A DNA stretch of 53,072 bases. Source: Saprospiraceae bacterium. GTDB taxonomy: Bacteria > Bacteroidota > Bacteroidia > Chitinophagales > Saprospiraceae. The DNA lies in contig JALWRC010000074.1 of the NCBI GenBank assembly GCA_027080725.1, positions 1 through 53,072 on the forward strand, read 5' to 3'. Positions within the stretch are counted from its first letter, which is position 1; every line of letters begins with the position of its first letter. The notes below the pieces were generated by a model that was not told the origin of the DNA, did no database searches, and saw only the letters and a list, made by a program, of their open reading frames with translations. The position numbers and the translations under genes were made by a program. Below, piece by piece: positions 31,319 through 39,850 of the stretch.

Positions 31319-31984
31319 ATGATGTATCGATATTATATCAATAAGGGCGTATTGGTGTTTATAGACGTCAAAGATAAGACCTCTTTCATAGAGGGAAAAG
31401 ATACCCTGGTCATCGACTTTACCGGCGAGGTGAGCAAGTTGATGAAGTATGTGTATCTGCTTCGCAAAGGGGAAGGAGGTTATAGGAGAGTGATCGTCGT
31501 CAGTGATACCATCAGCAAAGTAAACCGGCAGTTTTTGAAGCTCTTCAAGAAGATTCGTGCTGCCGGTGGCTTAGTCGTCAATGATAAAGAGGAGTTGCTA
31601 TTTATCTATAAAAATCAGCGGTGGAGACTCCCTAAGGGCAAAATTAAGAAGAAAGAATCCAAGAAGGATGCCGCATTGCGGGAAGTTTCCGAAGAGGCAA
31701 ATGTCCGGGATTTGAAAATCGTAAAGAAACTCGGTGTCACCAATACCCTCAAACAAAGTGAAGGGGGCAGATGGACGGTTAAAATCTGCCATTGGTATCT
31801 GATGACTGCTCCGATTCAAAAACTGGCTCCGAGACAGGAGGAAGGCATCGAAAAGGCTTTTTGGATGTCATTGAACGACTACAAAACGCTCAACCCAAAG
31901 GTGAGTATGCCCTTGAAAAACATTGTCAATTTCGCTTCTTTTTTTAAAATGGAAACAAAAGTAGTAGAGTATGAGCAAGCATAA
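31319..31984 (+). CDS. NUDIX hydrolase
   Basis: A 221-residue protein. The C-terminal NUDIX domain has GKIKKKESKKDAALREVSEE followed by ANV, which fits the Nudix box Gx5Ex7REUxEExGU with Asn in place of the last Gly. The N-terminal 95 residues (MMYRYYINKGVLVFIDVKDK) form an unrecognised domain. It hydrolyses a nucleoside-diphosphate-linked compound, substrate unknown. It is 4 bp after the TolC-like gene, so it probably shares that transcript, though similar NUDIX proteins are widespread and may be a bystander. Confidence 0.85.
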   Translation: MMYRYYINKGVLVFIDVKDKTSFIEGKDTLVIDFTGEVSKLMKYVYLLRKGEGGYRRVIVVSDTISKVNRQFLKLFKKIRAAGGLVVNDKEELLFIYKNQRWRLPKGKIKKKESKKDAALREVSEEANVRDLKIVKKLGVTNTLKQSEGGRWTVKICHWYLMTAPIQKLAPRQEEGIEKAFWMSLNDYKTLNPKVSMPLKNIVNFASFFKMETKVVEYEQA

Positions 31985-32121
31985 AATGATTAAACGGGAT
32001 TTTCTTAGTAAAAAATCAAGTATTTACTGCAACATCAAATCGAAGCGCTGTATAAAACTCAGCCCGCTCGTCAAACGCCTGTTGCTTTTGAAGCTCTCCG
32101 GGCAATTGTAGTGTGTATTCT

Positions 32122-32134
32122 ACCATTTCATACC
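32122..32134 (+). repeat. Dispersed 13-mer, exact copy
   Basis: TACCATTTCATACCAAAA (full 18-bp consensus) between the convergent ends of the NUDIX gene and the membrane protein gene, 5 bp past the latter's stop. Confidence 0.85.
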
Positions 32135-32138
32135 AAAA

Positions 32139-33035
32139 TCACCGCTTATAAACGGGCTCCTTGTCAAAGCGCATGTAAACCCAGCTCACTCCTATCGCAA
32201 ACAGAATAGACAGGATGGTCAGACCAATCATCACGAACAAATCTTCGGAAAAAGCGATGCGCAATAAGATGGTAGAAACGGTTAAAGCAGAGGTCCGGAA
32301 TACCACTGAGTATCTCGCACCATACCACATGGTCAACAGGATCATCAGGATATCAAAAAAGATCATGATAGAGAACATGTTTTTGAAAAAGACATGCCCT
32401 AAATGCGTGTCGTTGAAGGTCCCCTCGAGGAGGTGAAATACGCTTTGGGACATTTCAAATCCGGCGTACGTCAGGAGTGTTATTAGAAGAATGAAGGCAA
32501 ATCCTTTTTTGATGCGCACAAAATTATGCCGGTTTGTTGGATCCTCCGTGATGGATTTATGCGGCTGAATATCGTAGAAGATTTTAATCAAATAGTACAA
32601 GACCAGCGTGCTGGCGGTGATGCCAAATACCTGAGCTATCTCCTTCCAATTGGATTGGAAATCGGCGATATGGAGGTAATTGTCGATATGCTCAAAGAGG
32701 TACCGGATGATGATGAGCGACATGATCTCAAACTGTTTTCCCACCGAATCCGCTAGTGAATAGGGAATCGTGTATATCATCGCCATGACTTCCCAGACAA
32801 GCACCACACTAAAGGCTACGTAAAAGGCAAAAAAGTAATTGCGAAAGAGGGGAGGGACATACGCATCGGGCAGCGTGCCCATCCGGGATAAAAACGCCAA
32901 AACCAAAGAAACCCCAAACCCCAACAGAGCCAGCAGGACGAAACCCTTTCGGGCCCGGCCAAGTACCTCACGGCGAAGAATGTGATCGATCCATTTGCCG
33001 GCCGGCAATCGTATATGTCCTGAATTGGGATTCAT
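32139..33035 (-). CDS. Multi-pass membrane protein of unknown function
   Basis: A 298-residue protein with about seven membrane segments, for example GFVLLALLGFGVSLVLAFLS, then FAFYVAFSVVLVWEVMAMIY and MIGLTILSILFAIGVSWVYM. A cytoplasmic start carries basic residues (RREVLGRARKG). No family recognised. Its ATG overlaps the stop of the upstream M28 peptidase gene by 4 bp, and that gene overlaps rpiB by 7 bp, so the three are one tightly coupled operon. Confidence 0.7.
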   Translation of the reverse strand: MNPNSGHIRLPAGKWIDHILRREVLGRARKGFVLLALLGFGVSLVLAFLSRMGTLPDAYVPPLFRNYFFAFYVAFSVVLVWEVMAMIYTIPYSLADSVGKQFEIMSLIIIRYLFEHIDNYLHIADFQSNWKEIAQVFGITASTLVLYYLIKIFYDIQPHKSITEDPTNRHNFVRIKKGFAFILLITLLTYAGFEMSQSVFHLLEGTFNDTHLGHVFFKNMFSIMIFFDILMILLTMWYGARYSVVFRTSALTVSTILLRIAFSEDLFVMIGLTILSILFAIGVSWVYMRFDKEPVYKR

Positions 33036-34630
33036 CGCAGTTGGATATATTTGGTCAGGGTTTGGTCCGTATTAGCCAGCGTCCACAGGAGGGTGAAGAG
33101 ATATCGCGTACGACGGGTATATACGTTCCAGCAGATTTTATCTACGGTATCTGTGGGCCGGTGATAGTCTTGGTGCACTCCGTTGAAAAAGAAGATAGAG
33201 GGAATCCCGTGCTCGGCGAAATTGTAGTGGTCAGAGCGATAATAATAGCGATTGGGGTCTTCTTCGGAATTGTATTTGTAGTCTAGAATTAATCCTCCGT
33301 ACTTTCGGTTGACCGATTCGTTAAGTGCATGCAAGGTAGGGCTAATGCGGTCGCTGCCGATGACATAGAGATAATTGGAGTTCTTCTCCCAGGTAGGGAC
33401 GACACGACCGATCATATCCACATTGATTTCCGCGACGGTGTTGCTAAGGGGAAAGACAGGGTGACGGACGTAGTACCGGGAGCCGAGAAGGCCGCTTTCC
33501 TCTCCGTTGCACCAAAGGAGCAAAATGCTCTTCTTCGGACGAAAACCGAGAGTTTCGGCTTGTTGGAGGGCCTTGGCAATGGCGAGTAAGGCCATCGAAC
33601 CCGATCCGTTGTCGTCCGCTCCATTGTATATCTTGGTGCCGCGTGGGGGGAGGTGGTCCGGATGAGCGGTTAGCGTAATGAGTTGTTTATTATCCCCGGT
33701 GCCGGGGAAATAGGCTAAGACATTATCTCCTGAGTAGCGGATAACCCGTGGAGCTTGGATGATGTGCATCTCCTTGGAGAGGGAATAACTATGTGAGTCC
33801 TTGTGACGGCACCACCATCGTTGCCACCAGTGCTTCTTGGGTTGATTGTCGGGGAACAGATCCCCGGCGGTCTTTGGTGTGAGGAAGAGGTGATGGGCGA
33901 TGCCGGAGTCCGCCGGTGGTGGTCCCATGGTCGCCCGGTGGCGGAGATACGTAGATTCGTTGAAGGTACGTACTCTCAGATTGAACTGTGGGTCCACGAT
34001 GAGCACCAGGGTAGCTCCGAGTTGGTGTAAGGTGTGCAGAATAGGATGATAATCGATCAATACTGTATCGACCACGGGTGAGCAGCCTTCCAAAACGACA
34101 ACGCTTCCATCTATCTCCAGGCTATATGGGGTATAGTCCGGGGACGAAACCAAACAAGGCAGTCGAACGACTTTGTCAAAGCGGAGGTCCAAGCTGTCAA
34201 AGTGGTCGATGTAGGAACTAAAAAACGACTGTTTGTGTACAAATCGACGGACAATGTGGCCGTGCTCCTCTTGGGTAAAGCGTATTTTATCCCAAAACTT
34301 TCGGTGGTAGAGGACCTCTTGGAAGTAAGAAGTGTCGTTGCCGGGGCGAGCGCCCATACTGCGCAATTGGGCTGCTATATACCGGGTGGCCTTTGTATTG
34401 CCGGGTTTGTTGAAGGCACGACCATCGAATTCGTCCGAAGCAAACACCTTCAAATGACGCTGTAAGAAAGCGGCCTGAATGGTCTGTGCCATTTTATAGA
34501 CAGAGTCCCGGGTGAGTACGACGTTGCTATCCGGACGGCTAATGCCCGAGTAATATTGGCCTATGACAGGATGAATGTAAAAAATACTGCATAAGGCGAA
34601 AGTAACGAGATATCCTCTATTAATCAACAT
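33032..34630 (-). CDS. Secreted M28-family metallopeptidase
   Basis: A 532-residue exported peptidase, likely an aminopeptidase. The N-terminal hydrophobic stretch YLVTFALCSIFYIHPVIGQ is a signal peptide. The catalytic domain has the M28 zinc-binding series: TLTAHPDHLPP (His and Asp), NGADDNGSGSMALL (bridging Asp), LWCNGEESGLLGS (Glu pair), and NVDMIGRVVP. The final His lies in the YRSDHYNFAEHGIPSIFFFN and HRPTDTVDK region. A PA-like insert of about 150 residues is present before the catalytic part. Residue order and length fit the family. It lies between rpiB and a membrane protein in an overlapping operon. Confidence 0.88.
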   Translation of the reverse strand: MLINRGYLVTFALCSIFYIHPVIGQYYSGISRPDSNVVLTRDSVYKMAQTIQAAFLQRHLKVFASDEFDGRAFNKPGNTKATRYIAAQLRSMGARPGNDTSYFQEVLYHRKFWDKIRFTQEEHGHIVRRFVHKQSFFSSYIDHFDSLDLRFDKVVRLPCLVSSPDYTPYSLEIDGSVVVLEGCSPVVDTVLIDYHPILHTLHQLGATLVLIVDPQFNLRVRTFNESTYLRHRATMGPPPADSGIAHHLFLTPKTAGDLFPDNQPKKHWWQRWWCRHKDSHSYSLSKEMHIIQAPRVIRYSGDNVLAYFPGTGDNKQLITLTAHPDHLPPRGTKIYNGADDNGSGSMALLAIAKALQQAETLGFRPKKSILLLWCNGEESGLLGSRYYVRHPVFPLSNTVAEINVDMIGRVVPTWEKNSNYLYVIGSDRISPTLHALNESVNRKYGGLILDYKYNSEEDPNRYYYRSDHYNFAEHGIPSIFFFNGVHQDYHRPTDTVDKICWNVYTRRTRYLFTLLWTLANTDQTLTKYIQLR

Positions 34631-35058
34631 TTTACAGGCATCTTCAGGACACGTCGCAGATGTCTTCCCCCTTCAAATGGGGTAGAGATAAACACTTCGA
34701 AGAGTTCTTGTGCGAGGTCATAAGAGATAAAGCGGGCAGGAAGGGCGAGGACATTGGCGTTGTTGTGCCGCCGTCCGAGCTCTGCAAGTTCCCGGTTCCA
34801 ACACAAGGCTGCCCGGATACTTTGATGTTTATTAGCGGTCATCGCCACCCCATTGCCGCTTCCACAGAGGACCACACCAAAGGTCGCTTCTTCCTCTTCT
34901 ACATCCCGTGCTACAGGGTGGACGTGATCAGGGTAGTCGGCGGAGCGGTCACTATCCGTACCATGGTCAATGACTTGTATGCCTTTGCCAATCATAAATT
35001 CGATGAGCTTCTGTTTGTATTCGAATCCCGCGTGGTCCGAGCCTATTGAAATGGTCAT
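34624..35058 (-). CDS. rpiB: Ribose-5-phosphate isomerase B
   Basis: It interconverts ribose-5-phosphate and ribulose-5-phosphate in the pentose phosphate pathway. The 144-residue protein shows MTISIGSDHAGFEYK, with His9 for ring opening, DYPDHVHPVA, and the catalytic Cys65 in VVLCGSGNGVAM. RRHNNANVLALP follows, binding the phosphate. It is the first gene of a three-gene operon; its stop overlaps the next start by 7 bp. A good Bacteroidota-type promoter lies upstream. Confidence 0.95.
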   Translation of the reverse strand: MTISIGSDHAGFEYKQKLIEFMIGKGIQVIDHGTDSDRSADYPDHVHPVARDVEEEEATFGVVLCGSGNGVAMTANKHQSIRAALCWNRELAELGRRHNNANVLALPARFISYDLAQELFEVFISTPFEGGRHLRRVLKMPVKC

Positions 35059-35454
35059 ATTGTACTATTTGATATAGTGGGGCACAATTGTATGTGTGCA
35101 GAATTAGTTTATTTATTATCTGCAAAAGTAATAAATTTGCATGAGCAACAATGGTCACGGGTGATTATTTAAACCGACGTCGCGATTAGAATAGATGAAG
35201 CATCAGGCCTCATCTACTTTCTAATCAAGAACTCCCTCAGGCTATTAATTGCCCGATAATAATAAGTTAATTATGAAATAATTTATATTCAAAAAACGGT
35301 CAACAGTATTTAGGAATGTACATTTGTGCAAAAAGAAGATGCAAGGTAGTGTTTTCCACTTTCTATTGAATGAAAAATGATTATTTCAACTACAAGCTTA
35401 CTAAAAGCTACTATAGTAACTTAAATCTACTATCCTCCATATCAAAATGCAATT
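35059..35454. other. Divergent intergenic region between rpiB and the fecI-like gene
   Basis: It contains the rpiB promoter (35123-35152) on the minus strand. On the plus strand TACATTTG at 35319-35326 fits the -7 consensus for the sigma factor gene but lacks a clear -33. Base composition becomes AT-rich from about 35200 on. No gene seen. Confidence 0.45.
35123..35152 (-). promoter_or_regulatory. Likely promoter of the rpiB operon
   Basis: On the minus strand ATTG (complement of 35149-35152), an 18-bp spacer, then TACTTTTG (complement of 35123-35130). This fits the Bacteroidota pattern TTTG - 19 or so - TAnnTTTG with one change in the -33 box. The predicted start of transcription is about 60 bp before the rpiB ATG. 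Confidence 0.5.
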
Positions 35455-36066
35455 ATGTCAGAAGAAGATATAGATAAGAGAAAGGAAGAGAAATGCCATT
35501 TTGATAAAATGAAGAATGGAGATGAGGCAGGATTGGCTTATTTTTTCCAAAAGTATTACAAGTACTTGGTTATAACCTCCTTTAATATATTGGGCGACGA
35601 AGACGCTGCTAGAGATGTTGTACAGAATGTATTCGTCCACTTTTGGAATAAAAGAAACCAAATGGACATTGAAAGTTTTAAACCCTATCTAAGGAAAATG
35701 GTCTTTAATCGTTCTATTGATGAAATCAGAAAGAAGAAAAGAAAAGGACAAATTTTGGAACTGAATGAAGGTCATCATCAAATAGAGTCAGGATCCGGAT
35801 TACAGAATCTTGAGACACAAGAACTGCAAGACAGAATTAACGATGCCATTTCACGGTTGCCCAGTCGTTGCCGTACTGTTTTTTGCTTGAGTAGATTGGA
35901 GAATTTATCCCATAAGGAAATTTCAGAACAACTGGACATCTCCGTGAAAACAATCGAGAACCAAATCACAAAAGCACTAAAAATAATGAGGGAGTATGTT
36001 TATCTTCTAGATACCTGGCTCATTATATTCATTCTGGCAAAACTCATTATAGGGGAATATCAGTAA
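35455..36066 (+). CDS. ECF sigma factor (FecI-like)
   Basis: A 203-residue sigma factor. Region 2: YFFQKYYKYLVITSFNILGD and EDAARDVVQNVFVHFWNKRN. Region 4: ISRLPSRCRTVFCLSRLENL, then SHKEISEQLDISVKTIENQI. The spacing and the motif 'LPxxCRxVFxLSR' are typical of the Bacteroidetes FecI/SusC-linked family. It is followed by a FecR anti-sigma gene and a TonB-dependent receptor with STN domain, the classical cell-surface signalling triad. AT-rich codon use differs from the flanking housekeeping genes. Confidence 0.93.
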   Translation: MSEEDIDKRKEEKCHFDKMKNGDEAGLAYFFQKYYKYLVITSFNILGDEDAARDVVQNVFVHFWNKRNQMDIESFKPYLRKMVFNRSIDEIRKKKRKGQILELNEGHHQIESGSGLQNLETQELQDRINDAISRLPSRCRTVFCLSRLENLSHKEISEQLDISVKTIENQITKALKIMREYVYLLDTWLIIFILAKLIIGEYQ

Positions 36067-36099
36067 AATTACGTCTAAAAGAAAAGTACTCTATACAAT

Positions 36100-37095
36100 A
36101 TGGAACAAGACATCTACATAAAATTAATCTATAAAAGTCTCAAGGGTGAAATTTCTACTGAGGAAGTTTTGAATCTCGACAGCTGGTTGAAAGAATCTGA
36201 TGAGCATCAGACGATTTATGACCAGATAGCCAAACAATGGGAATTAAGTGCCAATTACCAACCCGACATTCATATTGATGTCGATAACGATTACGAGTTG
36301 CTTTTAGACAAGATAAAATCGTCTGAAAACGAGAATGCACCGAGCTCAAGGCAGATGAAAAGGCGTACTTGGCTCGGAATCGCAGCGTCATTCCTCCTTC
36401 TTTTTGCAGCCGGTTGGTTGTGGTTTAACAGCCTGGTCGATAGAGAAATGTTGAGTATCGTTAATATGGATGTTCCTGTAAAGGAAGTCCAGCTGCCAGA
36501 TGGGTCACAGGTGTGGCTAAAGAAAGGTTCTCTACTCAAATACCCAAAGACCTTTGGCAAAGGCCAACGAGAAGTGATCATGGCCGGCAATGCCTATTTC
36601 GATGTAGTCAAAAACCCAAATAAACGGTTTGTTGTCCACACCCAAAAAACGAACATTGAAGTCTTGGGGACATCTTTTGACGTGAGAGAAGATTCCAATC
36701 AAAAGAAAACGATAGTCAACGTAGTAAGTGGTGTAGTCAAGTTTTCTATAAAAGATTCTCATGAATCCCTCATTCTTAAAGCCAATGAAAAAGGCTCCTA
36801 TGACCAAAGGAATGAGCATTTAGAAAAGTCAAAAGTAGATAAAAATGACCTTGCATGGTTTACTAAACGGTTAATCTTCAACAACAACACCCTTAAAGAG
36901 ACGTTTGACATCCTTCAGAAGCAATATAACAAAGAGATTATCGTATTAAACAGCAGGTTATTAAACTGTCCATTTACTGGAAGGTTGAATATTGACAGTA
37001 TGGATAATTCGCTTAATTATTTGCGCAATATTTATAAATTTGATTTTGAAAAGAGAAAAAACAGTTATATCATCAAAAATGGCACATGCCGGTAA
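36100..37095 (+). CDS. FecR-family anti-sigma factor
   Basis: A 331-residue membrane protein. The cytoplasmic N-terminus (LKGEISTEEVLNLDSWLKES) binds sigma. The membrane segment is LGIAASFLLLFAAGWLWF near residue 90. The periplasmic FecR domain reads VQLPDGSQVWLKKGSLLKYP, then REVIMAGNAYFDVVKNPNKR and NIEVLGTSFDVR. The C-terminal DUF4974 domain is seen from TKRLIFNNNTLKETFDILQ on. It receives the signal from the STN domain of the receptor encoded next. It starts 33 bp after the sigma gene and overlaps the receptor start by 10 bp. Confidence 0.93.
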   Translation: MEQDIYIKLIYKSLKGEISTEEVLNLDSWLKESDEHQTIYDQIAKQWELSANYQPDIHIDVDNDYELLLDKIKSSENENAPSSRQMKRRTWLGIAASFLLLFAAGWLWFNSLVDREMLSIVNMDVPVKEVQLPDGSQVWLKKGSLLKYPKTFGKGQREVIMAGNAYFDVVKNPNKRFVVHTQKTNIEVLGTSFDVREDSNQKKTIVNVVSGVVKFSIKDSHESLILKANEKGSYDQRNEHLEKSKVDKNDLAWFTKRLIFNNNTLKETFDILQKQYNKEIIVLNSRLLNCPFTGRLNIDSMDNSLNYLRNIYKFDFEKRKNSYIIKNGTCR

Positions 37096-39782
37096 CCTAT
37101 TGTAACAGAATCATTCATCTTATATTTTGGCTTCTATTATCAGTTAATCTTAGTTTCGGACAAGGAAACTTGGAAAGATATATCAGTATCAAATTCCACA
37201 ACACGACCATTCAAGAGGCATTATTAGAACTGGGTGAAGCAGCCGATATTTCCATTGGTTTTGACCCGCATATGTTTAACCATCAAAATAAACGCATACA
37301 TGCAAATTTTATAAACACACCATTAGATTCGGTTTTAACTACTATTTTGGATTCGACAAATGTTGACTTTGTAATTAAGAATAACCAAATTATCCTCAAG
37401 CCGAATGTTCTCAAAAAGATTAGACTTACAGGTTATGTATCCGATGCAACAAGCAGGGAAAAACTTGTTCGGGCGACACTTTACGACAGGGTTCATAATA
37501 CCTTAATTATTACCAATGACTATGGATATTTTAGTGTCAAACTCCCCAATGGCAATTACGATTTTGATATATCCTATGTAGGATATCAACCCAAACGAAT
37601 ACATCAAGCCCTAAATATTCCGGTTAGTTTGGATATACTATTGGAGCCGGCAACCTACCTGGGAGAGGTGATCGTGAATGAACATCAATTCAAGAGCGAT
37701 CTATTTGGTAAATCATTACAGAGTGACATTAGTCTCCAGAAAATTAACAATAAAATCGGGAAAGGAGGAGAAAACGACTTGGTTCAATATATTCAAACTA
37801 TAGCCGGAGTCAAAAGTGGAGCTGACGGACTTGGTGGGCTCAATGTAAGAGGGGGAAATTTTGATCAAAATACTTTCATTGTAGATGATGCGACGATATT
37901 CCAACCTTACCATGGATTTGGGCTTTTTTCTATTTTCAATACGGATGCGATACGTCATGTAAGCTTTTATAAGTCGGGTTTCCCCGCCAAATATGGTGGA
38001 CGGCTTTCCTCTATTTTGGACATCAAAATAAAAGAAGGAAATACCCAACACTTTGGATATCACTTCTCGACAAGTACGCTAATGACAGGAATCACTGCTG
38101 ACGTACCTCTTAAAAAGGAGAAAGCGGCTCTTTTTTTCGCAGCGAGAAGAACTCATATAGACCCTTTCATTAGATGGTATTCAAGGAAGCAAAAGAAAGA
38201 AAAAGACCAAAATGGAGTCAATAATTTCTTTTTTTATGATTTGAATATAAAATTCCACTCCGCCATAACCAAATCAAATAGAGTCTATTTAAGTATTTAC
38301 AATGGAGGAGACCTATATAGTGATACCACGGGATTTGTTGATCACGACATTGATTATAATGTTGTCCAAAATCAAAATCAAGAACTGAAATGGCAAAATA
38401 GTTTTATTTCCTCCAGGTGGAATCATATATACCATAATTCGTTATTTAGTAATTTGACATATACTCATAGTAGGTATGGATACAATAGTAAACTAAGACA
38501 ATACAGTCAGCTATTATTAATAGATTCTTCATTCCAAAGCCTGAACCAAAGCGACTATCATACGACCATCATCGATGACAATATAAAGCTTGATTATAAC
38601 TTTTATTTAAACCAAAAGTCTGAATTGTTTTTTGGTGGTCAATTCTTACATAGAAAATTTCATACGGACTTGTTTTACTATGACATTGATTTGGACGATA
38701 TATTTACGGAACCACATAAAAAACTTCAATATGTAGATCCTATTTCCTCCCCGGTAGTTTTTTTAGCTGATGAGATTAGTCTTTATCTTGAAAATAAATA
38801 CACATTGAGTTCTCATTTTCTTATCCATTATGGAGTTAGAGGAAATCTCTTTAACCATGAAAGCTTTTACAATTTTTCTATCCAACCGAGGGTCAACATT
38901 ATTTGGGTTCCCGACAAAAGCATTTTGGCCAATCTGAGTTTTACCAAAATGAATCAAAACTTACATAATCTAAGTGTGTCCGGAGGATTCCCATCGGATA
39001 TTTGGGTTCCTTCCAATGAATGGGTTAAGCCAAAAACCTCTTTGCAGGTATCCAGTTCCATTTCGAAACAATGGAACGAATCATGGAGAACTTCAATTTC
39101 CACCTATTACAAGAACATGGAGAATTTGATACAGCTTTATGATGCGGCAAAATTGCCTGGAATTGTAGAAAATGATCCTTTGTTTTGGGAAGATCAGGTA
39201 AATGTGGGACTTGGAAAGGCTTATGGCATTGAATTGGCAACTTTAGTGTCTACATCTAAATGGAAATGGGATATCAGTTATACCTACTCCACATCAGTAA
39301 GGAAATTTGAGGGTATTAATAATAATCAATTTTTTCCGGATATATTTGATCAAAAGCATCGAATGAATACGCAGGCCAATATCGTTCTCAATAAGAACAT
39401 GAGTCTCTATTTATCTTGGCAATGGAATTCCGGAACGCCTTATACTCTTTTCAATAGTACAGTACATTTCAACCCTTTTGTCACCGATTATTTTGGTTTA
39501 GAATCAGAAGATGATAATACTGGCCATTCAGGTCTTATTAACGGCAACAGATTGCCGGATTATCACAGTCTGGATTTTGGGCTGCTCATACAGTGGTCAA
39601 GAAAGAATTACTCAAATAGATTGGCGATAGGTCTGAACAATGTGTACGATCATAAAAATGTTTATTTTGCATATAACTTTGTTGATATACTTGAAGAAAA
39701 GGATGATCAACTCATATATAAAACAACTCTTCCATTAATACCATTCTTCAAGTATAGCATCCAATTTGAATCATCAAAGTAA
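37086..39782 (+). CDS. TonB-dependent receptor with STN signalling domain
   Basis: An 898-residue outer-membrane receptor. Order: signal peptide (LIFWLLLSVNLSFGQ), STN domain (ISIKFHNTTIQEALLELGEA), a carboxypeptidase-regulatory-like domain (KKIRLTGYVSDATSREKLVR), plug (NDLVQYIQTIAGVKSGADGL, then NVRGGNFDQNTFIVDDATIF) and a 22-strand-type barrel ending FFKYSIQFESSK. The STN domain lets it pass the ligand signal to FecR. Ligand unknown; there is no SusD partner, which argues against a classic polysaccharide system. The nearby convergent metallopeptidase suggests a peptide or protein-derived ligand, but this is only proximity. Confidence 0.92.
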   Translation: MPVTYCNRIIHLIFWLLLSVNLSFGQGNLERYISIKFHNTTIQEALLELGEAADISIGFDPHMFNHQNKRIHANFINTPLDSVLTTILDSTNVDFVIKNNQIILKPNVLKKIRLTGYVSDATSREKLVRATLYDRVHNTLIITNDYGYFSVKLPNGNYDFDISYVGYQPKRIHQALNIPVSLDILLEPATYLGEVIVNEHQFKSDLFGKSLQSDISLQKINNKIGKGGENDLVQYIQTIAGVKSGADGLGGLNVRGGNFDQNTFIVDDATIFQPYHGFGLFSIFNTDAIRHVSFYKSGFPAKYGGRLSSILDIKIKEGNTQHFGYHFSTSTLMTGITADVPLKKEKAALFFAARRTHIDPFIRWYSRKQKKEKDQNGVNNFFFYDLNIKFHSAITKSNRVYLSIYNGGDLYSDTTGFVDHDIDYNVVQNQNQELKWQNSFISSRWNHIYHNSLFSNLTYTHSRYGYNSKLRQYSQLLLIDSSFQSLNQSDYHTTIIDDNIKLDYNFYLNQKSELFFGGQFLHRKFHTDLFYYDIDLDDIFTEPHKKLQYVDPISSPVVFLADEISLYLENKYTLSSHFLIHYGVRGNLFNHESFYNFSIQPRVNIIWVPDKSILANLSFTKMNQNLHNLSVSGGFPSDIWVPSNEWVKPKTSLQVSSSISKQWNESWRTSISTYYKNMENLIQLYDAAKLPGIVENDPLFWEDQVNVGLGKAYGIELATLVSTSKWKWDISYTYSTSVRKFEGINNNQFFPDIFDQKHRMNTQANIVLNKNMSLYLSWQWNSGTPYTLFNSTVHFNPFVTDYFGLESEDDNTGHSGLINGNRLPDYHSLDFGLLIQWSRKNYSNRLAIGLNNVYDHKNVYFAYNFVDILEEKDDQLIYKTTLPLIPFFKYSIQFESSK

Positions 39783-39823
39783 AACAAGGAATTGCCCTAT
39801 AATTTTCGGGCAATTCCTTGTTT
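39782..39823. terminator. Bidirectional terminator between receptor and protease genes
   Basis: AAACAAGGAATTGCCC (39782-39797) pairs with GGGCAATTCCTTGTTT (39808-39823), a perfect 16-bp stem with A/T-rich ends on both sides. It begins in the last base of the receptor stop codon and serves both convergent genes. Confidence 0.85.
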
Positions 39824-39850
39824 AAAATGGAGGTATGATTGGTATGAGTA

